Source: Bacillus sp. BA3 (lineage in GTDB: Bacteria; Bacillota; Bacilli; Bacillales; DSM-1321). Taken from it: a DNA stretch of 64,000 nt. Made by a program: the position numbers and the translations under genes. Under the pieces are notes generated by a model. The model worked only from the letters and a program-made list of their open reading frames with translations, ran no database searches and was not told where the DNA came from. Each line of letters starts with the position of its first letter. The first letter of the stretch is position 1. Shown here one piece after another: positions 25,281 through 34,801 of this stretch. The stretch is taken from contig PIZR01000012.1 in assembly GCA_002835675.1 (NCBI GenBank), positions 1 to 64,000 on the forward strand. The letters run 5' to 3'.

Positions 25281-25445
25281 TTAGAGGCTTTAATCATCTT
25301 GGTTATTTGTTTCTTTTCTGGAAATATAACACAAGTGGTTGACCCTAGAGTAACAACTTTTCGTGTATTGATGATATGTGGAATCATTATATCTTTCTCT
25401 TTCTCTTTTCTCAGTGAGAAAGGACTTTGGAGAAAATTAGCTTAG
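25281..25445 (+). pseudogene. Fragment of a small membrane protein
   Basis: One frame is open for 54 codons to TAG 25443-25445 and reads a two-helix tail: LEALIILVICFFSGN, ITQVVDPRVTTFRVLMICGI, then FSFLSEKGLWRKLA. No ribosome site precedes the only candidate start (TTG 25299). It looks like the 3' part of a lost membrane gene. Confidence 0.4.
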
Positions 25446-25534
25446 GTCTTAGTAGATTTGTTGGTTTAGTTTACTTTATGGTTGTTGAATTAATGAGAAT
25501 AATATTCCAGGGTAATGGATTTTAAATTGTTTAT

Positions 25535-25600
25535 TCAACAAACAGGTGCTTACTTAAAATTACCAGGAGCTGATCAACAGCTCCTTTTCTTATGGGGGTA
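25535..25600 (+). repeat. Interspersed hairpin element, copy 13 (divergent central stem)
   Basis: CAACAAACAGGTGCTTACTT followed by a perfect GGAGCTG / CAGCTCC stem around ATCAA and TTTTC. The right module is lost. The stem sequence is unlike both main types but keeps full pairing. Confidence 0.55.
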
Positions 25601-25707
25601 CCCTAATAGTTCTCACATGTCACTGCAAAATTCTATATACTAAAATTAATTGAACTAGAATACACGAAGAATCTTTAAATAGAAGTGTAATACGAGGAGG
25701 AGATATC

Positions 25708-26460
25708 ATGCTTATTACGGAACGGCATCAATTAATATTAAAGCTATTAAAAGAAAAGGGGAATGTTAAGATTCATGAGCTAGTAGAATTAACAAATACT
25801 TCAGAATCTACTTTGCGTCGTGATCTAGATCAATTAGAAAAGCAGAACTACTTAAAACGTGTACATGGTGGAGCTTCACTTTTACATAGTAAACGAGACG
25901 AACCAAGTGTGTTTGAGAAAATAACGCAGAACCTTGAGGAAAAAGCTAAGATAGCAAAATATGCGGCAGAACTAATTTTGGACGGCGACTGTGTTTATCT
26001 TGATGCTGGAACAACAACGTATCAGATGATCAAACATTTAAGACAAAAAGATATCGTTGTCATTACAAACGGAATTGATCATTTAGATGCATTACTTGAA
26101 AATGAAATATGTACATACTTTATTGGTGGATTTGTTAAAAAGATTACCAAAGCAACAGTTGGACGTTATGCATACGAAAGTATAAAAAAATACAGATTTG
26201 ATAAGTGTTTCATGGGTGCGAACGCTATTCATTATAATTTTGGATTGACTACCCCAGATCCAGAAGAGGCGCAAATAAAAGAAAGAGCCATCTTTTTGTC
26301 ACGTGAGGCCTTTGTATTAGCAGATCATACAAAATTTGGAGAAGTATCATTTTCTAAGTTTGCAGATTTAAACCAAACAAAACTTATTACGAATGAAGAA
26401 GGTACAATAACGTTAGGAAAATATAAGGAGAAAACGGAGATAATTATTGTGAGGGACTAA
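25708..26460 (+). CDS. DeoR/GlpR family sugar-sensing transcriptional regulator
   Basis: A 250-residue protein with the DeoR layout: an N-terminal helix-turn-helix (LITERHQLILKLLKEKGNVK, then ELVELTNTSESTLRRDLDQL) followed by the sugar-phosphate sensor domain (VYLDAGTTTYQMIKHL, ITNGIDHLDALL). In Bacillus such proteins repress carbohydrate operons and are released by a phosphorylated sugar. It is just upstream of the fructan operon and separated from it by its own terminator, then a promoter with tandem operator repeats, so it is the likely repressor; the inducer could be fructose phosphate. ATG follows GAGGAGGAG. Confidence 0.9.
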   Translation: MLITERHQLILKLLKEKGNVKIHELVELTNTSESTLRRDLDQLEKQNYLKRVHGGASLLHSKRDEPSVFEKITQNLEEKAKIAKYAAELILDGDCVYLDAGTTTYQMIKHLRQKDIVVITNGIDHLDALLENEICTYFIGGFVKKITKATVGRYAYESIKKYRFDKCFMGANAIHYNFGLTTPDPEEAQIKERAIFLSREAFVLADHTKFGEVSFSKFADLNQTKLITNEEGTITLGKYKEKTEIIIVRD

Positions 26461-26485
26461 AAACTAAATTTGCTATCGTTGAAGG

Positions 26486-26540
26486 AAAGCTGGTATTCAA
26501 ACTGTCTGATTCAGACAGTTTGAATACCAGCTTTTTTGAA
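26486..26540 (+). terminator. Very strong terminator of the regulator gene
   Basis: A 24-bp perfect inverted repeat (arms 26486-26509 and 26511-26534, starting AAAGCTGGTATTCAAAC) followed by TTTTTT. It isolates the regulator transcript from the sugar operon. Confidence 0.92.
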
Positions 26541-26720
26541 AATTCTGAAATTATTTTATTGAAAATTTTCCCCTTTGTTTTATCAATATAATAAAGAATG
26601 CTTGATTTATTGTAATGTGCCAATTAACAATGAGGAAAATCTGCTCCATGTATTAAATATACCATTTGAAACGTTTAATATTTTATGTTATCAATATATT
26701 TTTTGTAATAATTGGAACCG

Positions 26721-26749
26721 TTGACAATTACAAACAGCTCTAATATAAT
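26721..26749 (+). promoter_or_regulatory. Consensus sigma-A promoter of the fructan operon
   Basis: TTGACA (26721-26726) and TATAAT (26744-26749) are both perfect consensus hexamers at the ideal 17-bp spacing, about 255 bp upstream of the binding-protein gene. Confidence 0.85.
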
Positions 26750-26781
26750 CAAAATCAATCAAAAACAACCAAAATCAATCA
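26749..26781 (+). promoter_or_regulatory. Tandem 10-bp operator repeats
   Basis: Three consecutive decamers, AAAATCAATC, AAAAACAACC and AAAATCAATC, start at 26751, 26761 and 26771, right after the -10 box and across the expected transcription start. A further CAAAATCAACCA occurs near 26868. One-turn spacing and ATCAA cores resemble the repeats bound by the DeoR-family regulator IolR. Probably the operator of the adjacent DeoR-type repressor. Confidence 0.65.
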
Positions 26782-26826
26782 ATTATAATTCTAATGTGTA
26801 AAGGGTAATTATATTGTTTACAAGGG

Positions 26827-26842
26827 ATGAAAGCGTTATCAA
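26827..26842 (+). promoter_or_regulatory. cre site (carbon catabolite repression)
   Basis: ATGAAAGCGTTATCAA matches the CcpA cre consensus WTGNAANCGNWNNCW at every defined position and lies downstream of the promoter, where CcpA acts as a roadblock. Confidence 0.75.
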
Positions 26843-26936
26843 TAAATAGTCAATGTGAAAAAACTATCAAAATCAACCATACTTCCATTTTTTCAACCAA
26901 AAATATTCATTTAAGGAGGTGATCTAGTTTAAGAGA

Positions 26937-26952
26937 TTGAGAGCGTTAACAA
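26937..26952 (+). promoter_or_regulatory. Second cre-like site
   Basis: TTGAGAGCGTTAACAA fits the cre consensus with one mismatch, 54 bp upstream of the binding-protein start codon. Confidence 0.6.
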
Positions 26953-27005
26953 TTTCTCGTTCAGTAGCTAATTATTTTCATCTTCAAAAACTAGGGGGGA
27001 CTAAT

Positions 27006-27986
27006 ATGGTGAAATATTTAAAAGTAATAGGAATGCTAGTTTTGGCGTTTGTAATTGCCGCGATGACGGCATGTAGTGGGGCTAGTGAATCATCAAATGG
27101 ATCAACAGACGGTAACGAAGGACAAAAAGGTAACAAACAATTAACGATCGGTGTAGCGGTGGGTAGTTTAGCAAACCCTTTCTTCGTCTCCATGGCTAAA
27201 GGTGCTGAAGAAGCAGGAAAAGAATTAGGTGCTGAAGTTCTAGTTGAAAGCGCTGAATATGATTTAGCCAAACAAGCAGCTCAAATTGAAAACTTTATTA
27301 CGAAAAAGGTAGATATCATTCTTTTAAATGCTGTTGATACAAAAGGAATTGCGGCAGCTGTTCAACAGGCCAAAGCTGCTGATATTCCAGTAGTTGCTGT
27401 AGATACCAATGCTGAAGGTGGTGTCGATGCCACTGTTACTTCAGACAACTATCAAGCTGGTAAACTGGCCGGAGAATATGTGATTGAAAAATTAGATGGA
27501 AAAGGAAAAATAGTTATTATTGATGGACCTCCTGTTTCGGCTGTATCTGATCGTATTCAAGGTTTTGAAGATGCAATAAAGGATTCCGAAATTAAAGTTA
27601 TTGCGAAGCAAAATGGAGAAGGGAATCGCGAAAAGGCATTAACGGTGATGGAAAGTATTTTACAAGCTAATTCATCAGGCTCTATTGACGCTGTATTTGC
27701 GATTAATGATCCAGAAGCAATTGGTGTTGAAATTGCTCAAGAGCAAGCGAATCGTAAAGATGAATTTTTCATTGTCGGAGTGGACGGTGCTCCTGAAGCT
27801 ACAGAAGCAATGGCAAAGGAAGGAAGTACAATTGCCGCAACTTCAGCTCAGTCACCTAGTAACATGATCAAAAAAGCTGTTGAAATCGGAATGAAAGTGA
27901 AAAATGATGAAGAGGTTGAGGACCTTATTAAAGTTCCAGTTGAGATTGTAACTCAAGATACATTAGATTCTTACCAAGGTTGGTAA
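27006..27986 (+). CDS. Sugar ABC transporter substrate-binding lipoprotein (RbsB-like)
   Basis: From ATG 27006, after AGGGGGGACTAAT, the product is 326 residues. It has a lipoprotein signal ending in MTAC, a Ser/Gly/Asn-rich linker, and a periplasmic-binding type 4 fold: LTIGVAVGSLANPFFVSMAK, VDIILLNAVDTKGIAAAVQQ, IPVVAVDTNAEGG, VGVDGAPEATEAM. It belongs with the ribose/fructose/galactose family. In this operon (GH32 enzyme, fructokinase) the ligand is more likely fructose or a short fructan than ribose; that is inference. An upstream in-frame TTG at 26937 is rejected because it lies in the second cre. Confidence 0.9.
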   Translation: MVKYLKVIGMLVLAFVIAAMTACSGASESSNGSTDGNEGQKGNKQLTIGVAVGSLANPFFVSMAKGAEEAGKELGAEVLVESAEYDLAKQAAQIENFITKKVDIILLNAVDTKGIAAAVQQAKAADIPVVAVDTNAEGGVDATVTSDNYQAGKLAGEYVIEKLDGKGKIVIIDGPPVSAVSDRIQGFEDAIKDSEIKVIAKQNGEGNREKALTVMESILQANSSGSIDAVFAINDPEAIGVEIAQEQANRKDEFFIVGVDGAPEATEAMAKEGSTIAATSAQSPSNMIKKAVEIGMKVKNDEEVEDLIKVPVEIVTQDTLDSYQGW

Positions 27987-28066
27987 GAATCTTTCAATAA
28001 ATAGGCTGATAAGGATTCCTCCTTTAATCAGCCTATTCAAATCAATATAAGGGGTGAGATAAAGGT

Positions 28067-29632
28067 ATGGCTGTGAATGAAATGTCCCTTAAAGGCCAAC
28101 AAAGTCTAAAAAAGCCAGTGTTGAATATGGAAGGTATTAGTAAGACGTTCTCGAGTGTAACCGTATTGAACAATGTGAGAATTGAACTTTATCCGGGTGA
28201 AGTACATGCATTAATGGGAGAGAATGGCGCTGGAAAGTCAACTTTCATGAAAATCCTCGCAGGCATTCATACACCTGATGACAATGGTGGGAAAATCTAC
28301 TTGAAAGGTCAACCAATTTTATGGAAGGACCCTACTGATGCAAGGAACAAAGGAATTAGTGTTATTCATCAGGAGTTAAACCTTTCTCCTAATTTAACAA
28401 TAAGTGAAAATATCTTAATGGGTTCCTCCTTTCCTAGAAATGGTTTAGGAATGGTGAAATGGGATGAGGTCCATGAACGTGCCCAAGAGGTGTTAGATTC
28501 AATGGGGTCGAATCTAAATCCACGCCAATTGGTTTCGACCTTAAGTGTTGCTCAACAACAAATGGTCGAGATCGCCCGAGCATTATCCTTTAATGCAGAG
28601 GTACTCATAATGGATGAACCAACCGCCTCTTTAACAGATAAAGAAATAAAAAAGCTGTTTGAAATTATTGATGATTTGAAAAAGCAGGGAGTTGCTATTG
28701 TATATATCTCTCACAGAATGGAAGAAATCTTTAAAATTTCTAATAGGTTCACTGTATTACGTGACGGCGAATGGATTGCAAGTGGGCCGATTGAAGAGAC
28801 AAATCCTGATCATCTCGTAAAGCTGATGGTAGGACGGGATTTAAAGGACTTGTTTAATCGGTCAAAAGCCTTTGGCACAAAAAATCCAAAGGAAGTTTCA
28901 CCTGTACTTGAATTGAAAAATGTTTCTGATAACACAATTGTAAAGAATGTATCTTTAAAAATTTACCCAGGTGAAATTGTTGGTTTAGCGGGGCTTGTTG
29001 GTGCTGGCAGAACAGAATTGGTTAGGGCCATTTTCGGTTTGTCCGAGTTGAAAAGTGGCGAAATATTGGTTGATGGTCAATCTGTTAAAATCAAATCCTC
29101 AATAGATGCTATTGCTAATAGGATTGCACATGTACCTGAAAGCAGGAAAGAACAAGGGTTATTTTTATCAATGTCCGTAAAAGAGAACATCATAATGGCT
29201 GAATTGAAAAAACACGCTAAAGCAGGAATTGTTAGTTGGAAGCAAGCAAATGAAAGCGCTAACCAATATATTGAAGACTTAAATATAAAAATAGCTTCCC
29301 CAGAACAGCAAGTATCAAACTTAAGTGGTGGGAATCAACAAAAGGTAGTGATCGCTAGGTGGCTATCAATTGCACCAAAGGTATTACTACTTGATGAGCC
29401 AACACGAGGGGTTGATATAGGTGCCAAGACTGAAATCCACAAGATTGTTTCAAAGCTCGCAGATGAAGGATTGGCCGTTTTAATGATATCATCTGAACTT
29501 CCTGAAGTATTGGGGGTAAGTGATCGAATACTTGTCATGAGTGAAGGAAGGTTAACAGGCGAGCTTTCGAAGGAAGAAGCTACACAGGAAACTATTATGC
29601 GTTTAGCTACCATAGGGGGGAGAGAGAAATGA
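28067..29632 (+). CDS. Sugar ABC transporter ATP-binding protein, double NBD (RbsA/MglA type)
   Basis: This 521-residue protein has two tandem ATPase domains. The first has a canonical Walker A (GENGAGKST, residues 51-59), signature LSVAQQQMVEIARAL and Walker B VLIMDEPTAS. The second has the degenerate Walker A (GLVGAGRTE) usual for this family, signature LSGGNQQKVVIARWL and VLLLDEPTRGVD. It energises import of the sugar delivered by the binding lipoprotein. Its stop overlaps the permease start as ATGA (29629-29632), so translation is coupled. Confidence 0.95.
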   Translation: MAVNEMSLKGQQSLKKPVLNMEGISKTFSSVTVLNNVRIELYPGEVHALMGENGAGKSTFMKILAGIHTPDDNGGKIYLKGQPILWKDPTDARNKGISVIHQELNLSPNLTISENILMGSSFPRNGLGMVKWDEVHERAQEVLDSMGSNLNPRQLVSTLSVAQQQMVEIARALSFNAEVLIMDEPTASLTDKEIKKLFEIIDDLKKQGVAIVYISHRMEEIFKISNRFTVLRDGEWIASGPIEETNPDHLVKLMVGRDLKDLFNRSKAFGTKNPKEVSPVLELKNVSDNTIVKNVSLKIYPGEIVGLAGLVGAGRTELVRAIFGLSELKSGEILVDGQSVKIKSSIDAIANRIAHVPESRKEQGLFLSMSVKENIIMAELKKHAKAGIVSWKQANESANQYIEDLNIKIASPEQQVSNLSGGNQQKVVIARWLSIAPKVLLLDEPTRGVDIGAKTEIHKIVSKLADEGLAVLMISSELPEVLGVSDRILVMSEGRLTGELSKEEATQETIMRLATIGGREK

Positions 29633-30615
29633 GAGGGAATACGCAAACTATTACACATTCACAACGCCTAAATATAGGAAATGTCCTTTATTCTTTATGG
29701 AATAGGCTTGGCATGATCATGATTTTATTATTATTGTGTGTAGTACTTTCATTTACAGCACCAAATTTTTTAGATACAGCCAATTTATTGAATGTATTAA
29801 AACAAGTTTCCATTATTGCTATTTTAGCTGCTGGGATGACAATCGTTATTTTAACTGGTGGTATTGATTTATCAGTTGGTGCAACAGTTGCTCTATCTGG
29901 CGTTATCTCAGTCATGGTCTCTTCTGCAGGAGTTAATCCTATAATTGCGATGTTATCAGGCGTACTAGTAGGGTATGCAGTAGGACTGATTAATGGGTTT
30001 CTTACAGCCAAAGCAAAGTTACCAGCATTTATTGTTACACTAGGCAGCTTCACATATGTTCGTGGACTCGCTTATGTCATTAGTGGCGGTTATCCAATTG
30101 TTTTACAAAACGAAACATTTAAATTCATCGGTGGTGGAAGTATTTTCGGAATCCCCACTCCTATTTATATCATGTCTTTAGTATATGTCGTGATGTTTTT
30201 TGTTCTTAAATATACGATGTTCGGTCGTCATATTTATGCGATTGGTGGCAATGAAGAGGCAGCTCGGTTAACTGGAATTAAGGTTGAAAAGTCTTTAATC
30301 AATGTGTATTCGATTAGTGGTTTACTAGCTGGTTTAGGAGGAGTCGTTTTAGCGGGAAGGTTGTTTTCTGGACAGCCAACTGCTGGTCAAATGTATGAGT
30401 TAGACGCAATTGCTGCTGTTATTCTAGGAGGAACAAGTTTAACAGGTGGAAAAGGGAAAATAATAGGAACAATTATTGGGGTTTTAATTATGGGGGTAAT
30501 CAGTAATGGGTTAACTCTAATGGATGTCAACTATTATTGGCAGTTAGTTGTAAAAGGTGGAGTCATTGTAGCAGCCGTTCTATTAGATCGATTGCGCGGA
30601 AATAGTCCAGCATAA
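29629..30615 (+). CDS. Sugar ABC transporter permease (RbsC type)
   Basis: The 328-residue permease has eight to ten membrane helices and family motifs such as ILTGGIDLSVGATVALSGV, NGFLTAKAKLPAFIVTLG and YAIGGNEEAARLTGIKV (the loop that docks the ATPase). The late AAVILGGTSLTGGKG segment is also typical. It overlaps the ATPase gene by 4 bp and is followed after 47 bp by the GH32 gene. Together with the binding protein and ATPase it makes a complete importer of the CUT2 (ribose/fructose) class. Confidence 0.95.
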   Translation: MRGNTQTITHSQRLNIGNVLYSLWNRLGMIMILLLLCVVLSFTAPNFLDTANLLNVLKQVSIIAILAAGMTIVILTGGIDLSVGATVALSGVISVMVSSAGVNPIIAMLSGVLVGYAVGLINGFLTAKAKLPAFIVTLGSFTYVRGLAYVISGGYPIVLQNETFKFIGGGSIFGIPTPIYIMSLVYVVMFFVLKYTMFGRHIYAIGGNEEAARLTGIKVEKSLINVYSISGLLAGLGGVVLAGRLFSGQPTAGQMYELDAIAAVILGGTSLTGGKGKIIGTIIGVLIMGVISNGLTLMDVNYYWQLVVKGGVIVAAVLLDRLRGNSPA

Positions 30616-30662
30616 CGATCACATATCATTTTAAATTTTAAAAAAAGGGATGTGAAATAAAA

Positions 30663-33600
30663 GTGAAGAGGATCATTAGTATTCTACTAATATGTTCAAC
30701 TGTCACTTGTTTACCATTTAATCGTGCATATGCAGAAGACCCTGGGTATTATAATGAACCATACCGTAATCAATTTCATTTTTCTCCTGAAGCTAACTGG
30801 ATGAATGATCCGAATGGTATGGTTTTTTATAAAGGTGAATATCATTTGTTTTATCAATATCATCCGTATGGAACGACATGGGGACCGATGCATTGGGGGC
30901 ATGCTGTCAGTAAAGATCTTGTTAATTGGGAGCATTTGCCGATTGCTTTATCGCCGGATGAAAACGGTCAGATTTTCTCGGGGAGTGCTGTTATTGATTG
31001 GAACAATACAGCTGGCTTTGGAAAAGAAGCAATGGTTGCCATCTTTACGCATGCAGGGGATAAGCAAGTCCAAAGTATAGCGTATAGCCTAGATAAAGGA
31101 AGAACTTGGGAAAAGTATAAAGGGAATCCCGTAATGCCAGACCCTCCTTCACAAGATTGGCGCGATCCTAAAGTATTTTGGCATGAAGAATCAAACCAAT
31201 GGGTTATGTCGTTAGCGGCTAAGGATAAGATTATGTTTTATACCTCACCTAATTTAAAAGAGTGGGAGTATGCAAGTGAATTCGGCGAAGATGGTGGAAT
31301 ACAAGCAAATAGCTTAGACAGAACTTCTTATAGCATGTCATCCCAGACAGGTGAATCATTTAGCTATGAGGGAGATATTACCCTTAATGAAAAGAATGGG
31401 AGAGAAGGGACAGGCGGTTTAGTTTTTCGGTCAGATAGGCGTGCAAAGAACGGCTATGTTGCGAGCTTAGATGCCAAAAACGATGTTATAACATTAAGTA
31501 AGAATGTAGATGGAACAAACGAGGAAATTGCGAGAAAACCTTTTACCCTCAAAACTTCAACTAACTACCATGTGAAGGTGGAAACAGATGGGGATCAAAT
31601 TCAAGTCTCTGTAAACGATCAATCCGTTATAAAAAAAACAGATATAGAATTCGATTATGGATACTATGGATTGTCAGCGTGGAATTCAACGGCTGCCTTT
31701 CGAAATGTGGAGTTCAAGAATACATCTAACTTTGAAACCAATTTATCAAAATGGACAAATGTAAATGGAAGCTGGGAGAACACGATGGATGGAAAAAGTG
31801 GAACCTCTACGGAGGATGCTTTTGTAATGAGTGGTCAAACAGGGGATAACTTTTTTTATGAAGCAAACATTGAGATATCTGGGGAAAAAGGTGGCAATGG
31901 AGCCGGCTCGCTCGTTTTTCGTGCAGATCCTCATGCAACAAACGGTTATATGGCAAATATCGATGCTTTAAACGATACAATAAAAATCATGAAAATCGAA
32001 AATGGAGACATATCCATTCTAGCTGAAAAAACAATAAATCTAGATACACATAAAAGGTACCATTTAAAAGCAAGCACTCATGGAAAAAATATTAAAATTT
32101 TTTTAGATGGTAATCTCATTCATGATGTAAATGATTCAACTTTTTCGTCAGGACATTTTGGCTTAAATGTTTGGAATTCATCCACGTTATTCCAAGATGT
32201 TCAAGTTGGTAAGAACATCATGACAAATGAGAAGGAAGTTACTAATCATGATTTTGAGACAGGTGATCTAACTGGGTGGAGTACAATCGAAGGTAATGCT
32301 TTCACAAAAGATCATGTGACAAATGTACCATCTTACTGGGGAGGGGATTTCGGCCACCAAGGAAACTACCACCTATGGGGGTTTACTGATCTTCAAAAGG
32401 GAGATGACGCAACAGGTGAACTGCACTCCTCATATTTTAAACTAGGTGGCTCTGGAGAAATCAACTTTCTGTTGGGCGGTGGTAATGATATCAACAACCG
32501 CTATGTTTCGTTAGTGAGAGCCTCTGATGATCAAGAATTAATTCGACAAGCCAATACCAAATTTAAAGAAGAAAAATATCAAAAATACGTCTGGGATGCT
32601 TCTAAATACATTGGAGAAGTGTTATATATTAAAGCTGTAGACCAAGCTACAGGTGGTTGGGGTCATTTAAACATGGATGATGTTAATGTTTATAATGAAG
32701 GGGCCATGCCAAATGAAGTAGACCAAGTTGCCAAAGAGCCTGAGGAAGACGATTCGAAAGAAAGCGGCATCCTTACAGACTGGTCTGCTGTTTCTGGAGA
32801 GTGGATACCTTCTACTCATGGTAGTAACGGAGGGATTTGGGAATGTCCTACTCTAATCGAATTACCAATTGATGGTGACCCTTCAAAAACAAAATGGGTA
32901 CTACAGGTAAGCATTAATGATGGCGCTCCTGCAGGCGGGTCAGGTATGCAATATTTTGTAGGTACCTTTGACGGGAAAACGTTTAAAAATGAAAATTCTT
33001 CCGATCAAGTGTTATGGACTGACTACGGGGCAGATTATTATGCCGCAGTAGATTGGAGCGGAATTGATGGTAAGAATGGCGAAAAATATTGGATTGGCTG
33101 GATGAGTAATTGGCTGTATGCAAATCATACACCAACTTCGACTTGGAGAAGTTCAACGACATTGCCAAGAAAGATGGAGCTAACTCAGACAGATGAAGGT
33201 TTACGTTTAAAACAAACACCAGTTTCTTTAAAAACCATTCGAGATAAGGGTGAAAAAATTTCATATAAAAATAAAGTCATATCTGGTGAAAGTAATCTCC
33301 TATCTAAACTATCAGAAGATACATTTGAAATGATAGCTGAGTTTGATGTAGATGATATAAAAGCAACTGAATTCGGCTTTCAAGTTCGTAAAGGAGCAAC
33401 TGAATATACGACTATTGGCTATGATGTTGCCACCAAACAATTATTCGTAGACCGTTCAAATTCAGGAAGCTTTGATTATGGGAACAATGTGGTCGGTAAG
33501 CATGACGGACCGTTAAATGCATTAAATGGGACTGTGAAAATGCATATTTTCATTGACCGATCTGCTGTAGAAGTGTTTGGAAACAAAGGTGAAACGGTTA

Positions 33601-33719
33601 TTTCTGATCAAATTTTCCCGGATCCATCAAGTAAAGGATTACAAATTTATAGCAAGGGTGGAGAAGTTACATTAAAGTCTTTGAAAATATACCCTTTAAA
33701 GAGTATATGGAAAAGATAA
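30663..33719 (+). CDS. Secreted GH32 beta-fructosidase (levanase/inulinase type) with inserted domains
   Basis: A 1018-residue exoenzyme starting at GTG, with a signal peptide (cleavage after AYA, about residue 24). Catalytic GH32 motifs are all present: nucleophile D49 in WMNDPNG, transition-state D168 in WRDPKVF, acid/base E727 in WECPTL. D168 and E727, normally tens of residues apart, are separated by about 560. The extra 500 residues (about 214-702) hold two tandem beta-sandwich repeats (SLVFRADPHATNGYM in the second, GLVFRSDRRAKNGYV in the first), a third module (NHDFETGDLTGWS to GGWGHLNMDDVNVY) and an acidic linker. The C-terminal GH32 sandwich ends with HIFIDRSAVEVFG. No wall anchor is seen. 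It should release fructose outside the cell. Confidence 0.93.
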   Translation: MKRIISILLICSTVTCLPFNRAYAEDPGYYNEPYRNQFHFSPEANWMNDPNGMVFYKGEYHLFYQYHPYGTTWGPMHWGHAVSKDLVNWEHLPIALSPDENGQIFSGSAVIDWNNTAGFGKEAMVAIFTHAGDKQVQSIAYSLDKGRTWEKYKGNPVMPDPPSQDWRDPKVFWHEESNQWVMSLAAKDKIMFYTSPNLKEWEYASEFGEDGGIQANSLDRTSYSMSSQTGESFSYEGDITLNEKNGREGTGGLVFRSDRRAKNGYVASLDAKNDVITLSKNVDGTNEEIARKPFTLKTSTNYHVKVETDGDQIQVSVNDQSVIKKTDIEFDYGYYGLSAWNSTAAFRNVEFKNTSNFETNLSKWTNVNGSWENTMDGKSGTSTEDAFVMSGQTGDNFFYEANIEISGEKGGNGAGSLVFRADPHATNGYMANIDALNDTIKIMKIENGDISILAEKTINLDTHKRYHLKASTHGKNIKIFLDGNLIHDVNDSTFSSGHFGLNVWNSSTLFQDVQVGKNIMTNEKEVTNHDFETGDLTGWSTIEGNAFTKDHVTNVPSYWGGDFGHQGNYHLWGFTDLQKGDDATGELHSSYFKLGGSGEINFLLGGGNDINNRYVSLVRASDDQELIRQANTKFKEEKYQKYVWDASKYIGEVLYIKAVDQATGGWGHLNMDDVNVYNEGAMPNEVDQVAKEPEEDDSKESGILTDWSAVSGEWIPSTHGSNGGIWECPTLIELPIDGDPSKTKWVLQVSINDGAPAGGSGMQYFVGTFDGKTFKNENSSDQVLWTDYGADYYAAVDWSGIDGKNGEKYWIGWMSNWLYANHTPTSTWRSSTTLPRKMELTQTDEGLRLKQTPVSLKTIRDKGEKISYKNKVISGESNLLSKLSEDTFEMIAEFDVDDIKATEFGFQVRKGATEYTTIGYDVATKQLFVDRSNSGSFDYGNNVVGKHDGPLNALNGTVKMHIFIDRSAVEVFGNKGETVISDQIFPDPSSKGLQIYSKGGEVTLKSLKIYPLKSIWKR

Positions 33720-33768
33720 AGACTAAATTTCAATCCTATTAAAGATGGGTTGATAGTAAGAGTTTATG

Positions 33769-33800
33769 AAGGCTGTCGAAAATGATCGATAGCCTTTCAT
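33769..33800 (+). terminator. Intra-operon hairpin between GH32 and fructokinase genes
   Basis: AAGGCT(G)TCG / CGA(T)AGCCTT around AAAATGAT, followed by TCATTTTA. A leaky terminator here would lower fructokinase expression relative to the transporter. Confidence 0.55.
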
Positions 33801-33835
33801 TTTACCTAAATCACAAGAATGGAGATGTAATGTAA

Positions 33836-34801
33836 ATGAATAAAACAAACCGCGCAGTCATATGCGTTGGGGAGCTTTTGATCGATTTTTATTGTACAGA
33901 TATTGATGTTAATTTAATGGAAGGTAATCATTTTCTAAAGAAAGCAGGGGGTGCACCAGCGAATGTCGCAGCTGCTATTTCAAGGCTAGGTGGGGAAGCA
34001 AGTCTTATTGGAAAAGTAGGAAATGACCCATTTGGATTATTTTTAATAGAAACGATAAAAGAGGTGGGGGTTGATACATCGATGATTGTTACTGATGATT
34101 TGGCACCAACTACTTTAGCATTTGTTTCTTTACAAGCAAATGGTGAAAGGGATTTTGTATTCAATAGAGGAGCGGATCGAAATTTAACAGAGGATAACTT
34201 ATACCCAGATAGATTAAGTGGTGCAAAGATCATTCACTTTGGATCTGCAACTGCATTTCTGGAAAACCCTTTTAAAACAACTTATTTAAAGGCAATGGAA
34301 TTTGCACAAAATAGGGGGATATTTCTATCGTTTGACCCTAACTTCCGACATGATTTATGGAAAAATAGAGTGGCTGAATTTATTAGTTTAGCTAGAAAGG
34401 GTATATCAATGGCTGACTTTGTAAAAGTAAGCGAAGTAGAGCTTGAACTAATCACGGGAAAAATGGATAAATATGATGGAATAGCAATGCTCCATCATTT
34501 AGGAGCAAAAATAGTGGCTGTTACCCTTGGATGTGAAGGCACTCTTCTTTCAAATGGAAATGGAATGAGTGTAATAAACAGCGTCGAAGTAAATTCAATT
34601 GACTCAACTGGTGCTGGTGATGCATTTGTCGGTGCTGCTTTATTTCAATTTGCAAATCTTGAGTCCTATGACACAATTCTTAGTGATTTTAGTAAACTTA
34701 AAGAAATCATTCTTTTTGCAAATAAAGTAGGTGCCGTCGTATGTACGAAGGTAGGAGCGATTTCTTCTCTACCAAACGAAGAGGATATATATAAGGTTTA
34801 G
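33836..34801 (+). CDS. PfkB-family carbohydrate kinase, probable fructokinase
   Basis: A 321-residue ribokinase-fold kinase. The substrate-binding start is visible as [10 protein letters not shown] and [18 protein letters not shown]; the ATP/catalytic end as [15 protein letters not shown] with catalytic D262. The sequence is of the bacterial fructokinase type (phosphorylates fructose at O6). Position after a GH32 fructosidase and an importer supports fructose as substrate: external fructan to fructose, import, then fructose-6-phosphate into glycolysis. ATG follows GGAGATGTAATGTAA. Confidence 0.9.
   Translation: MNKTNRAVICVGELLIDFYCTDIDVNLMEGNHFLKKAGGAPANVAAAISRLGGEASLIGKVGNDPFGLFLIETIKEVGVDTSMIVTDDLAPTTLAFVSLQANGERDFVFNRGADRNLTEDNLYPDRLSGAKIIHFGSATAFLENPFKTTYLKAMEFAQNRGIFLSFDPNFRHDLWKNRVAEFISLARKGISMADFVKVSEVELELITGKMDKYDGIAMLHHLGAKIVAVTLGCEGTLLSNGNGMSVINSVEVNSIDSTGAGDAFVGAALFQFANLESYDTILSDFSKLKEIILFANKVGAVVCTKVGAISSLPNEEDIYKV

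Noticed and set aside
27006-30615. Classical ribose (rbs) operon
   Set aside because: The transporter genes are rbs-like, but there is no rbsK/rbsD; GH32 and a fructokinase-type kinase follow, so a fructose/fructan role fits better.
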